Source of the DNA: SURF-32 sp964648365
GTDB lineage: Bacteria > Planctomycetota > Phycisphaerae > UBA1845
DNA: 19,116 nucleotides
Assembly (NCBI GenBank): GCA_964648365.1
Contig: CAZYLK010000117.1
Span: forward strand, 1 to 19,116
Direction of reading: 5' to 3'
The translations under genes and the position numbers were made by a program. Shown piece by piece: positions 1-5,296 of the stretch; the stretch's first letter is position 1; each line of letters begins with the position of its first letter. Below the pieces are notes generated by a model. That model searched no databases. It was not told the origin of the DNA and was given only the letters and a program-made list of their open reading frames with translations.

Positions 1-813
1 CTAGCATCCTTGCTGCTGGCCGCGCTTTGGGTAGCTGTAACAGGAATCTGCCTATGTCATCGCGTCGTGTCCGAGCGGCAGGCCAGAGCCTTCAGCAGTC
101 TGACAGGTATTCTTGAGTCGCTGGAGCTTGCCATCTTTGCTGATTACTTGCGCGGCCAACCGGACGAGCTTGCAAGCTCCGATGACACCATGACTGGGTC
201 AGAAACTCTAACGCTTCGGCAAGAACCCCAAGTCACAAGTGGGATGTCGGGTAGTCGCGGCGGCCGGAGTTACGTCCGATCCAGACAGTACGTTGATGAG
301 GGGAAGCTCGTCTTAGACTACAGGGTCACGTTCGAGCCCACCGCGTTCTCGGCGGGCATTGCGCGGATCTACTATACACCCGGAGTGTACAACCGCAGAT
401 GGGCGCGCTTGTTGGGGGCGCAGCTCGATCGTTTGGGCGTCCAGTTTGAGGAGCATCCTACACCGGCGCTTCCGGCGGGCTTCGAACAGGCGCCAGCAGA
501 CCCATGGCTTCCCGTAATCCATGCTGCGAAAGACTATTCCATGCTGTTGTGTCTCATATACCTGTTCCTCGGAGGCCGGCTCATGTATCTTGGATTGACC
601 GGAGAGCGAGTAGGATCAGAACTATATTGCCGCAAGTGCAAGTATAGGTTGATTGACGGGACCATGCGATGCTCGGAGTGTGGTTGCCGCATTACGGCCT
701 CGTCTGTCCAAAGAGGGAGACGTAAGGTCAAGTCTAGGCAAGCATTCGGCGGAGCCCTTGCCGTGCTGGCCGGAGTTGGATTGTGGGCAGTCTCGCCCTT
801 AGCGACATGGTAA
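1..813 (+). CDS. Membrane protein with C-terminal zinc ribbon (5' end cut by window edge)
   Basis: The frame is open to the first base, so the true start probably lies a few codons outside; a TTG at 10 is the first possible start inside. Counting from that TTG, a hydrophobic segment at residues 1-17 is followed by a polar domain without recognisable motifs (about 20-170), a second membrane segment (176-196), a zinc ribbon with C207, C210, C221 and C224 (CRKCKYRL... CSECGCR), an Arg/Lys-rich linker, and a third membrane segment (246-262). Ribbons of this shape attached to small membrane proteins are very common in planctomycetes; their function is unknown. GC is lower (about 50-62% in rows I counted) than in the housekeeping-like genes further along. 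An RHS core fragment begins 25 bp after the stop, and the same arrangement recurs after the next zinc-ribbon gene. An immunity or accessory role linked to an RHS toxin is possible but unproven. Confidence 0.6.
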   Translation, partial: LASLLLAALWVAVTGICLCHRVVSERQARAFSSLTGILESLELAIFADYLRGQPDELASSDDTMTGSETLTLRQEPQVTSGMSGSRGGRSYVRSRQYVDEGKLVLDYRVTFEPTAFSAGIARIYYTPGVYNRRWARLLGAQLDRLGVQFEEHPTPALPAGFEQAPADPWLPVIHAAKDYSMLLCLIYLFLGGRLMYLGLTGERVGSELYCRKCKYRLIDGTMRCSECGCRITASSVQRGRRKVKSRQAFGGALAVLAGVGLWAVSPLATW

Positions 814-838
814 TCGCTAAGGACTGCTTGCCTCGAGG

Positions 839-934
839 GACGGGCACCGGCGCATCGAGCAGATGAAGAAACGTCGGCAACCGAGTGGAGATCGACCCGC
901 GTCGCGGCGGGGGCGCCAATGCGGACGGCTTCTC
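839..934 (+). pseudogene. RHS/YD-repeat core fragment, copy 1 (internally deleted)
   Basis: This is a remnant of an RHS-repeat protein. Its first 31 bases (839-869, reading HRRIEQMK) match the start of copy 2 at 1418-1448. Its last 65 bases (870-934, reading NVGNRVEIDPRRGGG) match 1511-1575 with about five differences. The roughly 62 bases that separate these two blocks in copy 2 are missing here, and the join shifts the reading frame, so the piece cannot encode a continuous RHS segment. Similarity stops abruptly at GGCTTCTC in both copies, after which the sequences are unrelated. Identification rests on the YD-repeat-like NVGNR signature seen complete in copy 2. Confidence 0.65.
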
Positions 935-993
935 CAAGATGGTACAGCTCGCTGAACCGGAGACGCCTACTCTTGGACGAGGCAACCGTAAAA

Positions 994-1419
994 ATGCGTC
1001 TGCGACGAAACGTGCTCCGCGGGGTTTGCTGGATCCTGTGTGGTGTCATGGTTTTTATTTGGATAGCGTCTACACGATTCGGCGTCGTGTACGGCGCGGA
1101 TCGAGGCCACGGATCGGCGGATCAGTTCATTATCGTCGATGGTCGGTTCGTCTACGAGCCTGGCATGCTTGTGGGGCACGGAGGCGTGGCGGGTTGGTTT
1201 CGCCAGCCTGCGACGCATTGTATTCGATGGGGATTCGCTGATCCATTCGGTTTCGCGATCCCCCTTTGGCTTCCAGTAGTGCTTATCTTCACGGCGACTG
1301 TCCTCGTTCGAGAGCGAAAGTGCGCGAAACAGGGGCTTTGCGCGTGTGGGTATGATCTCACAGGAAACGCGAGCGGCAGATGTCCAGAGTGTGGGCGTGA
1401 TGTCCTTCGATTCCAATGA
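994..1419 (+). CDS. Small two-TM membrane protein with planctomycete zinc ribbon
   Basis: A 141-residue protein from the ATG at 994; an upstream GTG/TTG extension would run back into the RHS fragment, so the ATG is preferred. GAGG at 979-982 is a weak, slightly distant ribosome binding site. Residues about 9-27 and 87-105 are hydrophobic and flank a short, probably extracytoplasmic loop. The C-terminus holds a ribbon, CACGYDLTGN ... CPECG, with C116, C118, C130 and C133. The first pair is CXC rather than the usual CX2C. This ribbon is close to a planctomycete signature, but its function is not known. The stop codon TGA (1417-1419) overlaps the first bases of RHS fragment copy 2, so the gene is packed directly between two RHS fragments. 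GC is near 55%. No enzymatic motif is visible. Confidence 0.65.
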   Translation: MRLRRNVLRGVCWILCGVMVFIWIASTRFGVVYGADRGHGSADQFIIVDGRFVYEPGMLVGHGGVAGWFRQPATHCIRWGFADPFGFAIPLWLPVVLIFTATVLVRERKCAKQGLCACGYDLTGNASGRCPECGRDVLRFQ

Positions 1420-1578
1420 CGAGCACCGCCGCATCGAGGAGATCAAAAACCGCCCGTGGTACGACGGGGCGGAATTGGACACGCTGGCGCGGTACGACTA
1501 CAGCTTCGACAACGTCGGCAACCGGATCGAGATCGACCCGCGTCGCGGCGGGGGCGTCAACGCGGACGGCTTCTCTGT
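1418..1578 (+). pseudogene. RHS/YD-repeat core fragment, copy 2
   Basis: Reads DEHRRIEEIKN, then LARYDYSFDNVGNRIEIDP, then RRGGGVNADGFS in one frame, the typical texture of an RHS/YD repeat (Y-D-x-x-x-N-x-x-G-N-R). It has no start of its own and the frame ends shortly after the following inverted repeat begins, so it is an orphan core fragment, not a gene. It begins at the stop codon of the zinc-ribbon gene and shares two blocks with copy 1. The sequence after GGCTTCTC differs completely from the sequence after copy 1, which marks a recombination boundary. Confidence 0.7.
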
Positions 1579-1823
1579 AGCGAGCCGCGTGGCTTCAGCC
1601 CGCGCGGACGTTCGGCATCGCATCGACGTTCATTCTTGCAGATGACGCAGCTTGGCATGCACGGCTCATTGGAGGTGCGGGCGTTGGATATGCGAGCGGT
1701 TCGGACGGGCTGTCAGAGCGCGCGATGTCGGTAGTGCGCCCCGTGGCGGGCGAAGGGATCTGGTCAGTTTGTGTATCGTACTGAGCCGGAGAATCCGCGC
1801 GGGCTGAAGCCACGCGGCTCGCT
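1579..1823. repeat. 245-bp segment bounded by a perfect 30-bp inverted repeat
   Basis: Bases 1579-1608 (beginning AGCGAGCCGCGTGGCTTC) are the exact reverse complement of 1794-1823; pairing stops on both sides, giving 30 matched bases. The arm reads SEPRGFSPR in one frame, a string I remember from dispersed GC-rich repeats in planctomycete genomes. The interior (1609-1793) has no convincing ORF and no transposase. No target-site duplication is visible at the outer edges. The segment separates two RHS fragments. Either two copies of a dispersed repeat landed in opposite orientation, or this is a small non-autonomous (MITE-like) element. Confidence 0.75.
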
Positions 1824-2042
1824 CAGACTGCGGCAATCGACTACGACGGCTTGCATCGGCTCACCCAGGTGGACGATGATCTGGGGACGACGCAGACTTA
1901 GGGTTTCGAGTACGACGACTTGGGGAACCGCGTGACCTACCAGGACGAGCGCGACTCGGTCACCACGCTCTACACCGCCAACAAGGCGAACGAGTATCTG
2001 ACGGTGGGCGGCTACACCGTCGCCCACGACGCGGATGCGCGA
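1824..2042 (+). pseudogene. RHS/YD-repeat fragment 3 with in-frame amber stop
   Basis: The frame through 1836-2036 reads AIDYDGLHRLTQVDDDLG, then a TAG at 1899-1901, then GFEYDDLGNRVTYQDERDS and NEYLTVGGYTVAHDAD. DYDGLHRL and YDDLGNR are classic YD-repeat signatures, and the final stretch resembles the region just before an RHS core ends. The stop interrupts what should be a continuous motif (TQTYxFEYDDLGNR in relatives), so the gene is dead. This frame is not the frame of copy 2, and removing the intervening 245 bp would not restore it. The fragment runs in frame into the unrelated sequence from about 2043. Confidence 0.75.
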
Positions 2043-2421
2043 CCGGCCATCGAGCGCGATGTCGAAGAGCGACTCGCGCGGACGGGGTGTCAGGGTCGGG
2101 CAGCGGCGATCGTCATTGATCCGGAACTGGAGACATGGGCCCTGGAGCGAGTCGCCGCATGTGGAGACGATTCTGGGCTGGCCGCGCGATGCACAGGGGG
2201 AATTGCGGGGCTGGCTGAGTCATCGCGGTTTTCTCTCCGCGGACCGCGTCAAGCCGGATCGGCCCAAGGAAGCTCTCGAGGCCGTGCTTCGTCACGTGCG
2301 GCGCGGCCGGTCGGCGGCGCTGTATCGCAAACTCGCGGACGCCGTCAGCCTGGAGCGGTGCGTGGACGAGTCGTTCGTGAAGCTGCGGGACACGTTGGGG
2401 GCGTGGTTTCCCGCTCCATAG
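2043..2421 (+). pseudogene. 3' half of a MAD4-like family gene, frameshifted
   Basis: Two frames together give a coherent C-terminal half: DVEERLARTGCQGR and AAIVIDPELETW in the frame of the preceding RHS fragment, then, after one extra C within GGGCCC (2137-2142), WSESPHVETILGWPR, VKPDRPKEALEAVLRHVR and VSLERC through a final WFPAP and TAG. From memory this matches the second half of a widespread family of about 200-220 residues that includes MAD4 of the methylation-associated defence system (pattern: acidic VI-PELE-W block, PKEALEAV, SL-RC, C-terminal WFP). The name is a recollection and uncertain. The first half is absent and replaced by RHS sequence, so this is a chimeric remnant. The 3' end lies 15 bp from the convergent GT2 gene. 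Confidence 0.5.
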
Positions 2422-2436
2422 TGCGCGATACCACAC

Positions 2437-3696
2437 CTACGCCCGCGGCAGGAGTTGTCCTGATCCGCCGGCCGCCGGCAGCATGGGGATCTCCACAACC
2501 GAGCGCGTCTTCTCTGCCAGCACCCGGGCGCGGCGCCGGGGGACGTGGAAGCGGATCACGTTGGCCAGCAGCGTTGTCACCATCATCTGCGAGAGGGCAA
2601 AGACGAGCAGACCCGCCAGCACGACGCGCGACCAATGGATGTACACGGCCCGCTCGGTCAGATACGTCAGCACGCCTGCCCCGATCAGCCACGCCAGCAG
2701 CGGCGCCAGCAGCGCGCCGGCCACGGCGCAGCCCTTGAGCGTGTACACCCGGTCCAGCAGGAGGGTGAAGAACGTCCGCGGCGCCGGCCGCTCATCGAGC
2801 AGGTCGCGCAGGGCATAGGAGAGCACGGTTGCGGAGACCAGCACCGCGCCGAACGATCCCAGCAGCGAGCAGAAGAGCAGGCGATAGATCATGTCTTCGC
2901 CGAGTTTCCCGAAGCGCAGCCACGATTCAAACGGCCCGGCCAGCAGCACCGACATGACAAACAGGCACGCCACGGCCGCCGCCCAGAACATTCGCATCGG
3001 CCGCCAGACCAGCGCCATCTGGCCGATCGTCTGCAGGAAGGCGACGCCGTCGCGAAGCACGTTGAGCTTCGACTGCCCCACGCGCTCCTCGTACGACATG
3101 GGCAGTTCGACGATGCGCATCCGGTCGTCCATCAGCACGCGGGCGCTCATGGCGGGCGTGAAGTTCAGCCCGTCCGGCAGCGGATAAAGCTGGTCGAGAA
3201 CGTCGCGGCGGATGACGCGCATGCCGCTGGCGGTATCCGTCACGGGCTTGTTGCTGAGCACGCTGAGGATGAGGGCGTAGATGCGGTTGCCGAGCCGCCG
3301 CACGCGCGGCATCCGGCTGCCGTCGCCCAGCCGCGAGCCGAGCGCCACGGCCGCGTCGTGCTCGACGACGGCCGTACACAGGTCGGCGAAAAAGTCCGGG
3401 TCGCACGTGCCGTCGGCGTCGAGGAAGCCGACCAGATCGCCGGTGCCCTCCTCGAAACCGCGTTTGATGGCGGCGCCGTAGCCGCGATTGCGCTCGAAGA
3501 CAATCAGGCGAACACCGTCATATTGCGACGCAATACGCACCGTGTCGTCGGTCGAGCCATCGCTGACGACGATGATCTCGACGTCGCGCACCGGCGAGCG
3601 CGACATGATGACGCTCCGCGCCGCGAGCGTCCGCTCGATGATCGCGGCGATGGCTTCTTCCTCGTTGTAGGCGGGTATGACGATGGTCAGCTTCAT
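2437..3696 (-). CDS. Family 2 glycosyltransferase with C-terminal membrane domain
   Basis: A 419-residue protein with a GT-A/GT2 domain at residues 1-225. It opens with the typical strand LTIVIPAYNEEE, followed by VVSDGSTDDT (nucleotide-sugar binding), the DXD motif FLDADG (D93, D95), TDTASGMR and ERVGQSKL. This order is that of polyprenyl-phosphate (DPM1/GtrB-like) transferases, which move a sugar from a nucleotide donor to a lipid carrier at the inner face of the membrane. Four hydrophobic segments follow (about 236-253, 271-296, 325-346, 357-380). I chose the ATG at 3696 because family members start right at the first strand. An ATG at 3762 with AGGA five bases upstream would add 22 residues and is a real alternative. 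No adjacent pathway gene is in the same transcript. The upstream region carries an element that also precedes the GT-C gene at 7333. Confidence 0.85.
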   Translation of the reverse strand: MKLTIVIPAYNEEEAIAAIIERTLAARSVIMSRSPVRDVEIIVVSDGSTDDTVRIASQYDGVRLIVFERNRGYGAAIKRGFEEGTGDLVGFLDADGTCDPDFFADLCTAVVEHDAAVALGSRLGDGSRMPRVRRLGNRIYALILSVLSNKPVTDTASGMRVIRRDVLDQLYPLPDGLNFTPAMSARVLMDDRMRIVELPMSYEERVGQSKLNVLRDGVAFLQTIGQMALVWRPMRMFWAAAVACLFVMSVLLAGPFESWLRFGKLGEDMIYRLLFCSLLGSFGAVLVSATVLSYALRDLLDERPAPRTFFTLLLDRVYTLKGCAVAGALLAPLLAWLIGAGVLTYLTERAVYIHWSRVVLAGLLVFALSQMMVTTLLANVIRFHVPRRRARVLAEKTRSVVEIPMLPAAGGSGQLLPRA

Positions 3697-3818
3697 GCGT
3701 TGATCCGACAGGCGCAGCGTCAGCCGCGACGCTCCGCGCACGCGCGGTGCGACAAACGGCATGGAGTCCTGTCGATCTATCGGACGTGCCGGGGGCGGAC
3801 TTCACTTAGACTCTGAGG

Positions 3819-3913
3819 GCGCGGCTTGTTTCGCAAGAAGCCGCAATTGTGAGCGGGACAAAGGGATCAGGGAGTGAGGGAGTAAGGGAAGAAAGACCAC
3901 GAGGTTCAACTCT
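3819..3913 (-). repeat. Dispersed 95-bp element, copy A (upstream of GT2)
   Basis: The reverse complement of this stretch aligns to 7177-7279 over its whole length with about 12 mismatches and one 8-base gap (a missing GAGGGAGT unit). Conserved blocks include GATCCCTTTGT and TTCTTGCGAAACA-GCCGCGC, so similarity is not limited to the low-complexity part. Read toward the GT2 gene it ends 56 bp before the ATG at 3762 (122 bp before the ATG at 3696). The end nearest the gene forms a hairpin in this copy (GCGGCTT 3821-3827 with AAGCCGC 3838-3844). Confidence 0.8.
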
Positions 3914-3920
3914 CTCAGTC

Positions 3921-4006
3921 CACCGGTCAAAAAGCCGGTGCCACACCAGACACCGGTTGAAAACGGGTGCCACACCGGACACCGGTTGAAAACCGGTGCC
4001 ACACTC
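3921..4006. repeat. Three tandem 29-30 bp units with palindromic core
   Basis: Units begin at 3921, 3951 and 3980, each of the form CACCGGTTGAAAACCGGTG followed by CCACACC. The third unit is a perfect hairpin (CACCGGTT, loop GAA, AACCGGTG); the first two have decayed arms. In translation the other strand reads GTGFQPVS-GVAPVFNRC, a string seen as a dispersed repeat in many planctomycete genomes. There are no unique spacers, so this is not a CRISPR array. Confidence 0.8.
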
Positions 4007-4148
4007 ATCACTCATCACTCATCCCTCACCACCCGTCACCCGTCACTTGCCACCCGCCACTTACCGCCTGCCGGCTAAGATCCGGCTTGCGTCACATCCG
4101 TCATTCGACATTCGACATTCGACATTCGACATTCGTCATTCGACATTC
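4007..4148. repeat. Low-complexity repeat tract downstream of the AmrS gene
   Basis: From 4007 to about 4061 there are degenerate 7-mers of the type TCACTCA and CCCGTCA. From 4102 to 4148 there is a period-7 CATTCGA run (units at 4102, 4109, 4116, 4123, 4130 with one change, and 4137). The complement of the second run reads repeatedly as ECRMSNV, another common planctomycete dispersed repeat. Together with 3819-4006 this fills the whole gap between the GT2 and AmrS genes. No gene is seen, and no classical terminator follows the AmrS stop. Confidence 0.75.
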
Positions 4149-4153
4149 CCGCT

Positions 4154-5296
4154 TCACTCCCACACCCCCGCCACCGTTGCCTGGCACGCCGGGCAGGCGT
4201 TCTTCCGCAGCGCGTCGCGCAACACGTCAAAGCCGGCACGGTCGATCAGCGCTCGCCTGCACCGCGGGCAGTAGGTGTTGCAGCCCGGATGTGACGCGAC
4301 GTTCGCGAGGTAGACGTAGGCCAGGCCCGTCTTGAGGGCGATCTGACGCGCGTCCGCCAGCGCCTGCACGTCGGTCTGCGGATAGTCGCTTATCTTGTGT
4401 GCCGGCGTGAAACGGGCCAGGTGCAGCGGCGTCTGGCCGCCCAGTTCGTCGCGAATCCAGACGCACATCCGGCGAAACTCGTCCATGTCCTCATGCAGAT
4501 GCGGCACCATCAGGTGTGCGATCTCCAGCCACGCGCCCGTGTCGCGGCGGATCGTCTTGAGCGCCGCCTGAATCGGCGCGAAGGGGATGCCCATGTTGTT
4601 CAGGTAGAACGCCTCGCTGAACCCCTTCAGCGTCACGCAGAATGCGTCGACATGTGCCGCGAAAGCAAGGAGGGGTTCAGGATTGACGAACCCGGCCGTG
4701 GCGCAGATGACGCGCAGCCCGTTCGCCTTCGCGGCCCGTGCGATGTCGGTTGCATATTCCAGGAACGCGACGGGTTCCGTGATATTGAACGCGATCGTGC
4801 CCACGCCCCGCTGCCGCGCCGCCTCGACAATCTCCTGCGGCTGCAGCGTGAACTTCTCCACTTCCTGCGGCAAGCTCTGCGACACCTCCCAGTTCTGGCA
4901 GTAGATGCAGCGCAGGTTGCACCCGCCCACGCCGACCGTCAGGCACGACTGGCCGGGCAGGAAGTGATAGAGCGGCGTCTTCTCGATCGGCTCGATGCGC
5001 ACGACGCACGGGTTGGCGTACGCCCGCGTCACCAGCCGGCCACCGACGTTTGTCCGCGTGCGGCAAAAGCAGGTCTGCCCGTCCGACAGCGTGCAGTTGA
5101 GCGGACAGACGAAGCACTGAACGCGACCACCGTCCAGCGATTGGCAGTAGTCGACGGCCCGCAGCGCGGAGGCATCAACGTCTTCCGTCGCCCAGGCGGT
5201 GAAATCGAACACCGGCAGGCAGCACGCGCCGACGCCGACGGCGGTGGCGTGGTTCAGAAATTCCCGCCGATCAGGTTGTACGTGAGTTGTTTTCAT
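4154..5296 (-). CDS. amrS: AmrS-like radical SAM enzyme (AmmeMemoRadiSam type) with Tat-like leader
   Basis: A 380-residue protein. The core has the radical SAM motif CNLRCIYC (C126, C130, C133), which binds the [4Fe-4S] cluster that cleaves S-adenosylmethionine. It is preceded by PIEKTPLYHFLPG and followed by QNWEVSQ, the context typical of the AmmeMemoRadiSam enzyme and related to pyruvate-formate-lyase activases (COG1180). Extra cysteines lie N-terminally (C61, C64, C68, C76, C78) and C-terminally (CxxxCPRC at 339-346, CPAC at 368-371), the latter like a zinc ribbon. The substrate of this family is unknown to me. The first 37 residues (DRREFLNHA then a small, hydrophobic stretch) look like a twin-arginine export signal, which is odd for this class. 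Start: ATG at 5296, GGAG eight bases upstream, overlapping the preceding stop as ATGA, so it is probably translationally coupled. AMMECR1 and Memo partners are not in this window. Confidence 0.75.
   Translation of the reverse strand: MKTTHVQPDRREFLNHATAVGVGACCLPVFDFTAWATEDVDASALRAVDYCQSLDGGRVQCFVCPLNCTLSDGQTCFCRTRTNVGGRLVTRAYANPCVVRIEPIEKTPLYHFLPGQSCLTVGVGGCNLRCIYCQNWEVSQSLPQEVEKFTLQPQEIVEAARQRGVGTIAFNITEPVAFLEYATDIARAAKANGLRVICATAGFVNPEPLLAFAAHVDAFCVTLKGFSEAFYLNNMGIPFAPIQAALKTIRRDTGAWLEIAHLMVPHLHEDMDEFRRMCVWIRDELGGQTPLHLARFTPAHKISDYPQTDVQALADARQIALKTGLAYVYLANVASHPGCNTYCPRCRRALIDRAGFDVLRDALRKNACPACQATVAGVWE

Noticed and set aside
1595..1813. Minus-strand ORF inside the inverted-repeat segment as a transposase or toxin
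   Set aside because: 72 residues, no motif, and both ends lie in the repeat arms; likely chance.
2035..2421. Intact small gene of 128 residues
   Set aside because: Its first 35 residues do not fit the family, while the neighbouring frame carries the matching upstream sequence; it is a frameshifted remnant.
2545..3816. Long open frame opposite the GT2 gene (423 residues)
   Set aside because: Its translation is rich in Arg, His, Gln and Ala without any domain, as expected from the complement of a high-GC gene; the opposite strand has complete GT2 motifs.
3821..3844. Rho-independent terminator at the GCGGCTT/AAGCCGC hairpin
   Set aside because: No T-tract on either side, and the corresponding position in element copy B has mismatches that weaken the stem, so it is part of the repeat and not a terminator.
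3921..4006. CRISPR array
   Set aside because: Three units in direct tandem with no unique spacers and no cas genes nearby; better explained as a dispersed palindromic repeat.
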